A stretch of 64,000 nucleotides of DNA, from positions 1,240,001 to 1,304,000 of the forward strand of contig NZ_PTLZ01000001.1 in NCBI RefSeq assembly GCF_003293745.1, written 5' to 3'. The translations under genes were made by a program, and so were the position numbers. The stretch comes from Herminiimonas fonticola (GTDB lineage: Bacteria > Pseudomonadota > Gammaproteobacteria > Burkholderiales > Burkholderiaceae_D). This document shows positions 49,067-58,743 of the stretch, one piece after another; position 1 is the stretch's first letter; every line of letters begins with the position of its first letter. Under the pieces are notes generated by a model, which was given only the letters and a program-made list of their open reading frames with translations, searched no databases and was not told the DNA's origin.

Positions 49067-52000
49067 TCAGCATCCTATTGTCATCAAGCTGGCATTTCCT
49101 CCGGCCGCCGTGGTGTTAACGCATACCGTGCGTTCCGTCACCAGTCGCCATAACGCAATCGGTATGTTGCTGCTAGTGGCGAGCATAGCCACGATGGCGC
49201 CGTCGCGTACAGCCAGGCTCGTCAACACTTCTGCCGCGTTGCTGGCAGACGCGCTTTCATAAAGTGCCAGTGCCAATTCAGCGCAGTCCTGATGTTGATC
49301 AATCAAGTGAATTCTGGCGCGCACTTGCGCTGGTAAATCGGATGGCAAATGGATTGCAGCCGTTTGTAAAAAGACTGCCTGATTACCGGTCGCCAGCACT
49401 GCCGCGAGTTGGTTCAATAAGGAGACGGAATTGTCGGCCATGCAAAGAATAGTGCCGCGTGCGGCGAAGCGTAAGGTATTGAGTTCGCCGGTGGGGCCGG
49501 GCAAGTACAGGATTTTTCCATGCAGGCTATCGCGCGCGTAATTGCGGATGTTGACGACGAGCTCAGAGAGATTGTGCGCTTCGCTCCACGATAGCAGCGC
49601 TGCCAGTGCTGCTGTCGTGGAGCACTGCATCGACGTTTCGATTTCTCTATCCGAAAACTTTGCATTCAAGGCTACGCTGGAATTGCGTTGCAGGCGTTTC
49701 AGATACAGCGGGCCGCCAGCCTTGGGCCCGGTGCCGGATTTCCCTTCGCCGCCGAACGGTTGTACACCGACTACGGCACCGACGATATTCCGGTTCACAT
49801 AGATATTGCCGACGCGCGCCTTGTTGACGATGGTGTCTATCGTTTCTGCTATGCGTGAGTGCACGCCTAGCGTCAGCCCAAAGCCGGTCGCATTGATATC
49901 GGCAAGCAGCTGCGGCAAGTCATCGCGCTGATAGCGTAGTACGTGCAATACCGGGCCGAATACTTCGCGCTGCAAGTCTGCAATGCGGTCGATCTCGATA
50001 ATGGTTGGTGTAATAAAAGTGCCTGCTGCGCTTGCTGTCGGCAGCGGTAGTTGCGTCAGTTTTTTTGAAGTGCTGCGCGCATGGTCTATGTAGATTTGCA
50101 GATGCTGTTTGGCTTCTTCATCTATGACGGGACCGACATCGGTAGCGAGTCGATCCGGATGACCTATCTGCAATTCGTGCAATGCACCGTGCAGCATGTT
50201 CATGGTTGGCTCGGCAATATCGTTTTGCAGACACAGCACGCGCAACGCCGAACAGCGCTGGCCGGCACTGTCGAAAGCCGATGTGATCACATCCCGAACT
50301 ACTTGTTCGGGCAACGCGGATGAGTCGACGATCATTGCATTCTGTCCGCCGGTTTCTGCGATCAGTGCAATCTCTCGCTGTTCAGCTATGGTTCTTTGCA
50401 CCAGCGTCTGGTTGATGAGTTGTGCGACTTGCGTCGAGCCTGTGAATACAACTGCGGATACTCGTGCGTCTGAAACCAGTTGTGCACCGACCGTTTCGCC
50501 GCGGCCCGGCACAAACAGTAAAACATCTTCCGGTATGCCAGCCTGATGCATCAGTTGTACTGTGCGGAATGCGATCAGCGGGGTTTGTTCAGCTGGCTTG
50601 GCCAGCACGGTATTGCCTGCGGCCAGTGCAGCGCTGATCTGGCCGATGAAAATGGATAAGGGGAAATTCCACGGACTGATGCAAACCACAGGGCCGAGCG
50701 CATTTGCATGATCGGATGTGGTGATCTGCGCGCTGTAATAGCGCAGAAAATCGACTGCTTCGCGCAGTTCACCGATGGCATTCGGCAGGGTTTTGCCTGA
50801 CTCTCTGATCATGAGCGCCATCAATTCAGCAGCATGCTGTTCGAGTAATTCTGCTGCGCGACAGAGCGCGGCTGCGCGTTGTGTAGTCGTAGTGGCTTGC
50901 CATACATCAGCAGCGGATGCGGCCAGCGCTAGCGCGTGCTCGACATCATCAGGAGCCGTTTCCAGTACCGTGCCGACCTGATCGTGATCGGCAGGATTAA
51001 GTATTGCGACAGGTAACGATGATGTGTGCAGACTGCGATTGGCGAGTAGTGGTGTTGCATGCCATTGCTGCGTGCCAAAGACATTCAAGGCTGCGCTGAG
51101 TGCTCGCAATACGTGTTCATCACTCAGATCGTATCCTGCCGAATTGCGGCGTTCCATTCCATACAATTCGGCAGGCAAGGGGATGGCAGGATGCGGCGCA
51201 CCGCCCAATTCCGTGGCGAGCACAATCGGGTCTTTCAGCAGCGTGGCGAGCGTCACCTTGTCATCGACTATCTGATTGACGAAGGATGAATTGGCACCGT
51301 TCTCCAGCAAACGTCGAACCAGATAAGCCAGCAGCGTTTCGTGCGAGCCGACGGGGGCGTAGATGCGGCACGGCACGTTCAGTTTGTCGGCACCGACCAC
51401 CTGTTCGTACAAGGCTGTGCCCATTCCGTGCAGGCACTGGAATTCGTAATCGGTGGCTTGCATTGCTTGCGCATGCTGATAGATCGCCGCCAGCGTCAAT
51501 GCGTTATGCGTGGCGAATTGCGGATAGATTACATCGGCGGCGGCCAGCAGGCGTTGCGCACAAACGAGATAAGACAGATCGGTATAGACCTTGCGCGTAT
51601 AGACTGGATAGCCGGACAGGCCATCGACTTGTGCACGCTTGATTTCGCTATCCCAGTACGCGCCCTTGACCAGGCGAATCATTAGTTTGCGATGGCTGCG
51701 GCGGGCGAGGTCGATCAGGTAATCGATGACGTACGGCGCGCGTTTCTGGTATGCCTGCACCACGAAGCCGATGCCGTCGAAATCCGCCAGTTCGGGAGCC
51801 AGGGCCAGCGCTTCTATCAGATCCAGTGACAGCTCCAGCCGGTCCGATTCCTCGGCATCGATGTTCAGGCCGATGTCGTATCGTTTCGCCAGCAGAAGTA
51901 AGGTTTGCAGACGCGGTAGCAGTTCCTGCATCACGCGCGCATGTTGCGCTCGTTCATAACGCGGATGCAGCGCCGATAGCTTGATCGAAATGCCCGGGCC

Positions 52001-52756
52001 GTTCTTGATGCCGCGACCGTTGCCGGCCTCGCCTATCGCGTGGATGGCATCCACATAAGATTGATAGTAAGTATCGGCATCCGCTGCCGTCATGGCGGCT
52101 TCGCCCAGCATGTCGAAGGAGTAGCGATAGCCTTGTGCTTCGTGTTCACTACTATTGTCCAGCGCCTCTTCTATGCTTCTTCCAGCGACGAACTGATTGC
52201 CGAGCATGCGCATGGCCAGATCAACACCTTTGCGTATCAGTGGTTCGCCACCTTTGTTGATCAGGCGTGTGAGTGTTGCAGCCAAACTGTGTTCGCTGGC
52301 GCTATTGATTAATTTTCCCGTCACCAGCAAGCCCCAGCTTGCGGCATTGACGAACAACGATGGTGATGCGCCCAGATGACGTTGCCAGTCTCCCTTGCCT
52401 ATCTTGTCTGCAATCAGACGGTCTGCAGTTTGGTGATCGGGGATGCGCAACAGCGCTTCGGCCAGGCACATCAGCGCGACGCCTTCTTCTGACGACAGCG
52501 AGAATTCGTGCATCAATGCGTCGACGCCGGAAGAATGGCTGCGATTGGCGCGAACTGTTTCTATCAGTTTGCGCGCCAGCGTCTGCGTTGCAGTTTGCAA
52601 TGCAGGGTCGGTGTCTGCCTGTTGCAACAAGTTCTGTACGGCGGCGGTTTCGTCGCGCCGGTAGGCGTTGGTGATGGCATTGCGCAATGGCGATGGCGTG
52701 CCGACAATGTCTTCGGCGAAGGCGGGGAATGGCGTGGAAGCGATGAGTGTAGACAT
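49067..52756 (-). CDS. putA: Bifunctional proline dehydrogenase / P5C dehydrogenase PutA
   Basis: A 1229-residue enzyme oxidising proline to glutamate in two steps. The FAD-binding PRODH barrel occupies about 150-460 (GPGISIKLSALHPRYERAQ; QAYQKRAPYVIDYL; RLVKGAYWDSEIKRAQ). The aldehyde dehydrogenase domain follows at about 560-980 (CISPWNFPLSIFIGQI, FTGSTQVAQ, the catalytic-cysteine block AGQRCSALRVL), then a C-terminal ALDH-like tail to 1229. No N-terminal ribbon-helix-helix is present, so this PutA is bifunctional and not its own repressor. The start at 52756 (MSTLIAST) is preferred; ATG 52792 would add 12 residues. It has no adjacent putP or putR. Confidence 0.93.
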   Translation of the reverse strand: MSTLIASTPFPAFAEDIVGTPSPLRNAITNAYRRDETAAVQNLLQQADTDPALQTATQTLARKLIETVRANRSHSSGVDALMHEFSLSSEEGVALMCLAEALLRIPDHQTADRLIADKIGKGDWQRHLGASPSLFVNAASWGLLVTGKLINSASEHSLAATLTRLINKGGEPLIRKGVDLAMRMLGNQFVAGRSIEEALDNSSEHEAQGYRYSFDMLGEAAMTAADADTYYQSYVDAIHAIGEAGNGRGIKNGPGISIKLSALHPRYERAQHARVMQELLPRLQTLLLLAKRYDIGLNIDAEESDRLELSLDLIEALALAPELADFDGIGFVVQAYQKRAPYVIDYLIDLARRSHRKLMIRLVKGAYWDSEIKRAQVDGLSGYPVYTRKVYTDLSYLVCAQRLLAAADVIYPQFATHNALTLAAIYQHAQAMQATDYEFQCLHGMGTALYEQVVGADKLNVPCRIYAPVGSHETLLAYLVRRLLENGANSSFVNQIVDDKVTLATLLKDPIVLATELGGAPHPAIPLPAELYGMERRNSAGYDLSDEHVLRALSAALNVFGTQQWHATPLLANRSLHTSSLPVAILNPADHDQVGTVLETAPDDVEHALALAASAADVWQATTTTQRAAALCRAAELLEQHAAELMALMIRESGKTLPNAIGELREAVDFLRYYSAQITTSDHANALGPVVCISPWNFPLSIFIGQISAALAAGNTVLAKPAEQTPLIAFRTVQLMHQAGIPEDVLLFVPGRGETVGAQLVSDARVSAVVFTGSTQVAQLINQTLVQRTIAEQREIALIAETGGQNAMIVDSSALPEQVVRDVITSAFDSAGQRCSALRVLCLQNDIAEPTMNMLHGALHELQIGHPDRLATDVGPVIDEEAKQHLQIYIDHARSTSKKLTQLPLPTASAAGTFITPTIIEIDRIADLQREVFGPVLHVLRYQRDDLPQLLADINATGFGLTLGVHSRIAETIDTIVNKARVGNIYVNRNIVGAVVGVQPFGGEGKSGTGPKAGGPLYLKRLQRNSSVALNAKFSDREIETSMQCSTTAALAALLSWSEAHNLSELVVNIRNYARDSLHGKILYLPGPTGELNTLRFAARGTILCMADNSVSLLNQLAAVLATGNQAVFLQTAAIHLPSDLPAQVRARIHLIDQHQDCAELALALYESASASNAAEVLTSLAVRDGAIVAMLATSSNIPIALWRLVTERTVCVNTTAAGGNASLMTIGC

Positions 52757-52916
52757 TGACGCACCCTGTTTGAATGAGTCATTCGATTCCATCTTACATG
52801 CAAGTCATGTGAATGTTACAGCGATGTTTGCAACGATTCTGTGCTGCCAAAATTCAGACGATGAATAAGGAAGGGCAATTGCATGAACGCGCGATGTGTC
52901 AACAGACCGGGATGTG

Positions 52917-52948
52917 AATGCGGCGTGCAATGCCGCATTGCCTGGTTT
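52917..52948 (+). terminator. Orphan terminator-like hairpin
   Basis: aatgcggc (52917-52924) / gccgcatt (52932-52939) with a 7-base loop, followed after six bases by seven Ts on the plus strand. No plus-strand gene precedes it; it may end a short RNA or be fortuitous. Confidence 0.4.
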
Positions 52949-52978
52949 TTTTCTGTGCTTTTGATTTGCTTCAGCTCG

Positions 52979-53425
52979 TCAGCCTGGAATCTCGGGTTCG
53001 ACCAGTGTCGCAAGTTGAGCCAGAGATTCCTGCCAGCCGAGATAGCACATCTCGACGGGGATCACTTCTGGTATCCCTGCCTGCACGATATTGATTTCGG
53101 TTCCGCATGATACTTGCTTCAAAGTCACCGTCACTTGTATTTCGCCGGGCAAATTCGGGTCATCGAATTTATCGGTGTAGCGAATTTTCTCGTACGGAAC
53201 AAGTTCGACATACTCGCCACCGAAAGAATGTTCGTTTCCGTTGGTGAAATTCGCAAATGACATCTTGAAAGTTCCACCAACCCTGGCTTCCAGATGATGA
53301 ACCTTGCACGTAAAACCGTAAGGAGGAAGCCACTTGGCCAGTGCGTCGGCATCCAGGAATGCACGATAAACACGCTCAGGCGGTGCACGGAGCACGCGAT
53401 GTAGTTGTACGGTACCTGTGGACAT
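52979..53425 (-). CDS. SRPBCC (AHSA1-like) domain protein
   Basis: A 148-residue protein of the START/SRPBCC superfamily, Aha1-like branch (formerly DUF1768-type annotation). It has the opening VQLHRVLRAPPERVYRAFLDADALAKWLPP, a beta-rich centre with GGTFKMSFAN, and the C-terminal helix MCYLGWQESLAQLATLVEPEIP. This fold binds hydrophobic ligands in a deep cavity, but the ligand here is unknown. It lies between putA and the HEPN-like gene on the same strand. Confidence 0.88.
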   Translation of the reverse strand: MSTGTVQLHRVLRAPPERVYRAFLDADALAKWLPPYGFTCKVHHLEARVGGTFKMSFANFTNGNEHSFGGEYVELVPYEKIRYTDKFDDPNLPGEIQVTVTLKQVSCGTEINIVQAGIPEVIPVEMCYLGWQESLAQLATLVEPEIPG

Positions 53426-53529
53426 TTTAATTCTCCTTTCAATGCGGTTTTGATTCGGCTTTGAGTAGATGGTAGATGCTACGGGCTTGCATGAGTTCCG
53501 TTAGCCTAATCCATGCAGCGCTTTTGCAT

Positions 53530-54189
53530 TTAGGTATTAGTAGGGCTGGTCTTTTTGTATCGATCGAGGCCATACAGTTCCAAGTATTTATCAATTGCCT
53601 CTGGATATGGCCACAAGGAAAAGATATAAACCATCATTTCAACAACGTTCAAATGCGCCCATTTTGCAAAAGCCCTGTTTTCAACAGCGCTTGTCCAATC
53701 ATGCTTTGCATGCTCGCTGCTAGAAAATCCGTAAGACCTTAGTTTTTTTAATAGTTTGACTTCATTTTTGGGTGGAGTAAGCGAGTTGTTTCCAATTGTT
53801 ATAACCGAGGCTTTTGGATGGGTTAATTCGTTCCTAACATCGACGATAAGTGAGAGTTTTTGGTAAGTGGGGAAATTTCCCTTTTGGAATTTATTTCCAG
53901 ATAGGGACTCGCAAGTAATTTGAATTTTTCTCTTAACTGATTCTCTAGTTTTTTCGGCCTCTTTTAATTTTCTACTCATTAGTACAAGCGGATTTTTCTC
54001 AGAATGGTTGTGGATTTCGTAGCCATATCCAACTTCCGCAAGTTCATTCAAGAAGGCTTCGATTGCCGTTACGCTTTCTTTGATTGTTGCAACTGCACTT
54101 GCGCGTTCATTTCCATATGGATTCACGAGATGACTCAAAGCATTATGTAAGATGCCGGGTGCTTTGATTAAAGATGCATGCCCAATCAT
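53530..54189 (-). CDS. Solitary HEPN-like protein in an AT-rich patch
   Basis: A 219-residue soluble, helix-rich protein. Residues 119-124 read RNELTH, the HEPN R-x4-H signature with the usual polar residue after Arg. The N-terminal helix (SAVATIKESVTAIEAFLNEL) also resembles the first HEPN helix. HEPN proteins are often RNases in toxin-antitoxin or defence systems, but no antitoxin (MNT or other) is adjacent. Base composition is visibly more A/T-rich than the neighbouring genes, which suggests recent acquisition. The name is by motif only. Start at 54189 (MIGHASLIKAP). Confidence 0.75.
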   Translation of the reverse strand: MIGHASLIKAPGILHNALSHLVNPYGNERASAVATIKESVTAIEAFLNELAEVGYGYEIHNHSEKNPLVLMSRKLKEAEKTRESVKRKIQITCESLSGNKFQKGNFPTYQKLSLIVDVRNELTHPKASVITIGNNSLTPPKNEVKLLKKLRSYGFSSSEHAKHDWTSAVENRAFAKWAHLNVVEMMVYIFSLWPYPEAIDKYLELYGLDRYKKTSPTNT

Positions 54190-54259
54190 AATTAACCTAG
54201 TGTTTTAATAGTGATGCGCAGCCGATTTGTCGGCAGAGCGATTTTTTAAGTTCAACCAT

Positions 54260-55180
54260 TTAAAGCAACTCCACACTATCCAGATTCAAATAACAACTCT
54301 CACGCGTAGTCGTCACAAAATCCGCCAGATAAGGTTTTTCCGACACCTCCGGCAAACAAGCCGCATACAAGCGCCCGGTCAAACCATCTGCAGTGATCCG
54401 TTTGGCCTTCACATAATCTCGATTCAAATAATTCTGCGCGGCCCATACAGGTAGCGTCGCAATACCGCGCTTGCTGGCGACCAGTTGCAGCATCGCGACT
54501 GTCAATTCTGTCGTGCGGCGTTCGACTTTTACGCCAGCCGGTTTCAAAACCTGGCGTACGACGTCGAGCATGTCGTCCGGTACTGGATACGTGATCAGCG
54601 TGTCGCCGATGAAATCTTCTGCAACCAGAAATTCCTTGTCGGCCAAAGGATGATCATGCGCGACCAGTGCGACGATTTCGAAGCGGAATAGGGCGTGGTA
54701 GTCGACGGTTTCATCAGTATCGATCTCGGCCACGATGGCGACGTCTGCCTTATGTTCATACAGCAGGCCAACCGGGTCAGCTTGAAAGCCGGAGACGATA
54801 TCGAGTTCGACTTCCGGCCAGCGGCCGCGGAAGACATCCATCGCAGGCATCAACCAGTCGAAGCAGGTGTGGCATTCAACCGCAATGCGCAACTGGCCGG
54901 CGACGCCTTGCGCCAGGCGCACCAGGTCGCGTTCGGTTTCGGCAACTTGCGGCAATACAGTGTCAGCCAGTTTCAGCAGGCGTTCTCCGGCTGGCGTAAA
55001 GCGCACGGGTATCGACTTGCGCTCGAATAGTTGCGTGCCGTGGTGATCTTCCAGTTGCTTGAGCTGGTGCGAGAGCGCGGATTGCGTGACGTTCAAGAGC
55101 GAAGCGGCGCGCAGCAGATTGCCGGCTTCGCGCAGTGCGATCAGGGTTTTGAGGTGGCGGAGTTCAAGGATAGATTGCAT
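54260..55180 (-). CDS. metR: LysR-type regulator MetR
   Basis: A 306-residue LysR-family transcription factor. The N-terminal winged helix-turn-helix contains LLNVTQSALSHQLKQLEDHHG, and the co-inducer-binding domain follows. Divergent placement directly against metE identifies it as MetR, the homocysteine-responsive activator of methionine genes; the sequence alone would say only LysR type. It is separated from metE by 111 bases carrying a TGAA-N5-TTCA box and probably controls both genes. Confidence 0.9.
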   Translation of the reverse strand: MQSILELRHLKTLIALREAGNLLRAASLLNVTQSALSHQLKQLEDHHGTQLFERKSIPVRFTPAGERLLKLADTVLPQVAETERDLVRLAQGVAGQLRIAVECHTCFDWLMPAMDVFRGRWPEVELDIVSGFQADPVGLLYEHKADVAIVAEIDTDETVDYHALFRFEIVALVAHDHPLADKEFLVAEDFIGDTLITYPVPDDMLDVVRQVLKPAGVKVERRTTELTVAMLQLVASKRGIATLPVWAAQNYLNRDYVKAKRITADGLTGRLYAACLPEVSEKPYLADFVTTTRESCYLNLDSVELL

Positions 55181-55194
55181 AGTCAGACCGTGTA

Positions 55195-55207
55195 TGAATT
55201 AAATTCA
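55195..55207. promoter_or_regulatory. MetR-binding box between metR and metE
   Basis: TGAA-ttaaa-TTCA, an exact fit to the MetR consensus TGAA-N5-TTCA. A second dyad, tgattc (55211-55216) and gaatca (55233-55238), follows and could be a further LysR-type site. Confidence 0.7.
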
Positions 55208-55291
55208 AGATGATTCTTAATATTTATCGTTTGAATCATAGACCTTGTGCGCGCAACATGGCAAGCCTTGAAATCGTTATTGGAGTTTGGC

Positions 55292-57571
55292 ATGGCAAAG
55301 GCACACATTCTGGGTTTTCCCCGCATAGGCGCGCAGCGCGAATTGAAGTTCGCCGTCGAATCGTTCTGGCGCGGCGACACCGATCTGACCGCGTTGCAGG
55401 AAACCGGTAAAACCCTGCGCCAGCGCCACTGGACTGTACAGGCCGACGCCGGCCTTGATTTCGTATCGGTGGGCGATTTTGCCTGGTACGACCAGGTGTT
55501 GAATACGCTGGCTTTGCTGGGTGCAGTGCCAACCCGCTTCAAATTCGATCCGAAGAAGCTGACGCTGGCTGATTACTTCACGCTGGCGCGGGGCAATCCT
55601 GAGCACTTCGCGATGGAAATGACCAAATGGTTCGATACCAACTATCACTACTTGGTGCCTGAATTTACGGCGGACGTGCGCTTTGATGGCGGCGTCGATT
55701 GGCTGTTTGAAGAAAACGCCGAAGCCGTTGCGCTCGGTCACAAAACCAAGGTCACCCTGGTTGGCCCGCTGACCTTGCTGTACCTTGGCAAGATCAAATC
55801 CGGCATCACGAATAAACTGGATCTGCTGCCAAAAGTCATCGCCGGTTATCAAAACGTGTTGCAGCGTTTGCAGGCTGCAGGTGTGGAATGGGTACAGATC
55901 GATGAGCCGATTTTGGCTTTGGAATTGGCTGCCGTCTGGCGCAATGCATTCGCTCCAACATATGAAGTATTGAGCACGGCTGCACCAAAATTGTTGCTGG
56001 CAACTTACTTCGATCAAGTGCGTGAACACACAGCATTGCTGCATAGACTGCCTGTCACTGGCGTACATCTGGATCTGGTGCGCGGTGCAGGGCAGTTGGA
56101 TGACTTCCTGCAAGACTGGCCGCAGGATCGGGTGCTATCCGCCGGTATTGTCGATGGTCGCAACATCTGGCGCGCTGATCTTGATGCAGCGCTGGCTGCA
56201 TTGCAACCGCTGCAAGAAAAACTCGGCGACAAATTGTGGGTCAGCGCGAGCTGCTCATTGCTGCACGTGCCTGTCGATCTGGCGAATGAAAACAAGCTGG
56301 ATGAAGAGCTCAAAGGCTGGCTGTCATTCGCTACGCAAAAGACGCATGAAATCACGGCGATCAAACGCGCGTTGAATGGTGAAAAAAATGCGGTTGCGGC
56401 GCAATTCAATGCCGCTGCATTGGCGGTTGCAGCGCGCAATACGTCGCCACGTATTCACAACCCATTGGTGCAAAAACGTCTGAGCGAGATCAACAAGATT
56501 TCTGCAGCGCGCAACAATGTTTTTGCGGATCGCATCGTCAAGCAGCAAGCGCGTTTTAACTTGCCGGCTTTCCCGACTACCAACATCGGTTCCTTCCCGC
56601 AAACCACCGACATTCGTCAAGCACGTGCGCAATACAAACGTGGTGAAATTGGTCATCTCGATTACCTGAACAAGATGCGCGACGAAGTGCGTCTGGTGGT
56701 GCAGAAGCAGGAAGAAATCGGTCTCGACGTATTGGTACATGGCGAGCCGGAACGTAACGACATGGTCGAATATTTTGGCGAACAGTTGTGGGGCTACGGC
56801 TTCACCGCAAATGGCTGGGTACAAAGTTACGGTTCGCGTTGCGTCAAACCGCCATTCATTTACGGCGACGTGTATCGCCCGGAAGCAATGACAGTCGGCT
56901 GGAGCGAGTTCGCACAAAGCCTGACCAGCAAGCCGATGAAGGGCATGTTGACCGGCCCGGTCACGATGTTGCAATGGTCGTTCGTGCGCGACGATCAACC
57001 GCGCGACACGACCGCACTGCAAATTGCTTTGGCATTGCGCGATGAAGTGGTGGATCTGGAAAAAGCCGGCATCGGCATGATCCAAATCGATGAACCTGCG
57101 TTCCGTGAAGGCTTGCCTTTGAAAGCCGCCGACTGGCCGCATTATCTGGATTGGGCGGTGAAAGCTTTCCGCATCAGTGCATCGGGCGTGCGGGATGACA
57201 CGCAGATACACACCCACATGTGCTATTCGGAGTTCAACGACATCCTGCCGTGGATTGCCGCGATGGATGCGGACGTGATCACGATAGAAACCTCGCGTTC
57301 GGATATGGAATTGCTGGACGGCTTCGGCGAGTTTGCGTATCCAAACGACATCGGTCCTGGCGTCTACGATATCCATTCGCCACGCGTGCCGCGTGTGGAA
57401 GAAATGCAGCGTTTGTTGCGCAAGGCGCGTGGGGTGATTCCTGATGCGCAGTTGTGGGTCAATCCGGATTGCGGCCTGAAAACCCGCGGCTGGCCGGAAA
57501 CGACGGCAGCGCTGGAAAACATGGTGCTGGCGGCACGTACCTTGCGCGCTGAAGTCGCGGCTCAGCAGTAA
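55292..57571 (+). CDS. metE: Cobalamin-independent methionine synthase MetE
   Basis: A 759-residue enzyme transferring a methyl group from methyltetrahydropteroyltriglutamate to homocysteine. Two barrel domains are present; the N-terminal one starts [16 protein letters not shown]. The C-terminal catalytic barrel has [16 protein letters not shown], the zinc ligands in [13 protein letters not shown] (His and Cys) and [14 protein letters not shown] (Cys). The start at 55292 (MAKAHIL) has a weak ribosome binding site (tggag); an in-frame ATG at 55247 is not favoured. Control by the divergent metR is expected. Confidence 0.97.
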   Translation: MAKAHILGFPRIGAQRELKFAVESFWRGDTDLTALQETGKTLRQRHWTVQADAGLDFVSVGDFAWYDQVLNTLALLGAVPTRFKFDPKKLTLADYFTLARGNPEHFAMEMTKWFDTNYHYLVPEFTADVRFDGGVDWLFEENAEAVALGHKTKVTLVGPLTLLYLGKIKSGITNKLDLLPKVIAGYQNVLQRLQAAGVEWVQIDEPILALELAAVWRNAFAPTYEVLSTAAPKLLLATYFDQVREHTALLHRLPVTGVHLDLVRGAGQLDDFLQDWPQDRVLSAGIVDGRNIWRADLDAALAALQPLQEKLGDKLWVSASCSLLHVPVDLANENKLDEELKGWLSFATQKTHEITAIKRALNGEKNAVAAQFNAAALAVAARNTSPRIHNPLVQKRLSEINKISAARNNVFADRIVKQQARFNLPAFPTTNIGSFPQTTDIRQARAQYKRGEIGHLDYLNKMRDEVRLVVQKQEEIGLDVLVHGEPERNDMVEYFGEQLWGYGFTANGWVQSYGSRCVKPPFIYGDVYRPEAMTVGWSEFAQSLTSKPMKGMLTGPVTMLQWSFVRDDQPRDTTALQIALALRDEVVDLEKAGIGMIQIDEPAFREGLPLKAADWPHYLDWAVKAFRISASGVRDDTQIHTHMCYSEFNDILPWIAAMDADVITIETSRSDMELLDGFGEFAYPNDIGPGVYDIHSPRVPRVEEMQRLLRKARGVIPDAQLWVNPDCGLKTRGWPETTAALENMVLAARTLRAEVAAQQ

Positions 57572-57588
57572 TTTACGTCACAAGCAAC

Positions 57589-57610
57589 ATCAACCCAAGC
57601 CTGGGTTGAT
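57589..57610 (+). repeat. Short hairpin downstream of metE
   Basis: atcaaccca / tgggttgat, a perfect 9-bp stem with a 4-base loop, 17 bases after the metE stop and upstream of the terminator. No T-run follows it. Confidence 0.5.
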
Positions 57611-57627
57611 TGGTTCAGCTGGTCAAG

Positions 57628-57666
57628 ACGGGCATGCGGATTATTCCTCATGCCCGTTTTCTATTT
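57628..57666 (+). terminator. Terminator downstream of metE
   Basis: acgggcatg (57628-57636) / catgcccgt (57649-57657) with a 12-base loop, followed by tttctattt. Confidence 0.78.
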
Positions 57667-57825
57667 CTGGGGTTTTATTTGAGATTAGGCAAAGACAGGC
57701 ATTACAGCCCAGGGAAACGTTAATCGTAGGGTTTCAAGCCGGGAATTGTTAGAATGGCGTATTCCCGGAACTGCTGCCTTTGCGCGGTCTCCATTCTTTC
57801 ATTCTTGCCAAGTTAGACCTTCCCT

Positions 57826-58743
57826 ATGTTGAGTTACCGCCATGCCTTCCACGCAGGTAATCACGCCGATGTACTCAAGCATCTGGTGCAGATCCAGTTG
57901 CTGAAGTACATGAATCAAAAAGATACGCCGTATATGTACATCGACACGCACTCCGGTGCCGGTGTGTATGCGCTCGACGGCAATTACGCTGCGAAAAATG
58001 CAGAGTTTGAAACCGGTATCGCCAAGTTGTGGGATCGCAAGGATCTGCCTGTGCCGCTGGCTGAATACATGCAAGTCGTGAAGGCATTGAACCCTAGCGG
58101 CAAGATGCGTTATTACCCTGGTTCGCCGTATTGCGCGGACAGCATCATGCGCGAGCAGGATAGGTTGCGTTTGTTTGAATTGCATCCCGCCGACAGCAAA
58201 AACCTGGCAGACAATTTCCGCAAGCTGGAAGCACATGCTGCAGAGCAGGGCCAACGTCAAACGGTGCGCGGCAAGCGCATCATGATCGAGCGCGGGAATG
58301 GTTTTCAGGGTTTGAAAGCCTTGTTGCCGCCGCCATCGCGTCGCGCGCTAGTACTGATCGATCCGCCGTATGAAGACAAGACTGATTACCGTACCGTGGT
58401 GCAAACGGTTTCTGATGCGTTGACGCGTTTTGCGACCGGCACTTACGCTGTTTGGTACCCAGTGTTGAATCGACTTGAATCGCGCACGTTGCCAGAAAAA
58501 TTGAAGCGATTAACAGCTAACGGCTGGCTCAATGTGACTTTGTCGGTAACGACGCCATCACCGGATGGATTCGGCCTGCACAGCAGTGGCATGTTCATAC
58601 ATAACCCGCCGTGGACGCTGGAGCCTATGTTGCGTGAATTGATGCCGTATCTGGTCAAGACGCTGGGTGGTGATTCAGGTGCGGGCTTTACATTGGAATC
58701 CGGGCAGACGGTTGCAACGAACACCGGAACACGCCGCGTATAA
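57826..58743 (+). CDS. rlmJ: 23S rRNA (adenine(2030)-N6)-methyltransferase RlmJ
   Basis: A 305-residue SAM-dependent N6-adenine methyltransferase of the large ribosomal RNA. It begins MLSYRHAFHAGNHADVLKH, a strong RlmJ hallmark, followed by MYIDTHSGAGVYAL (SAM motif), YYPGSPYCADSIMREQD and the catalytic motif LIDPPYEDKTDY. It is 25 residues longer than E. coli RlmJ at the C-terminus (DSGAGFTLESGQTVATNTG). Stands alone on this strand. Confidence 0.94.
   Translation: MLSYRHAFHAGNHADVLKHLVQIQLLKYMNQKDTPYMYIDTHSGAGVYALDGNYAAKNAEFETGIAKLWDRKDLPVPLAEYMQVVKALNPSGKMRYYPGSPYCADSIMREQDRLRLFELHPADSKNLADNFRKLEAHAAEQGQRQTVRGKRIMIERGNGFQGLKALLPPPSRRALVLIDPPYEDKTDYRTVVQTVSDALTRFATGTYAVWYPVLNRLESRTLPEKLKRLTANGWLNVTLSVTTPSPDGFGLHSSGMFIHNPPWTLEPMLRELMPYLVKTLGGDSGAGFTLESGQTVATNTGTRRV

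Noticed and set aside
52883-53110. 75-codon plus-strand ORF with a hydrophobic stretch between putA and the SRPBCC gene
   Set aside because: It overlaps the SRPBCC coding sequence antisense and contains the orphan hairpin; no ribosome binding site.
56324-57376. 350-codon open frame antisense to metE
   Set aside because: Shadow frame of metE; no ribosome binding site or family match.
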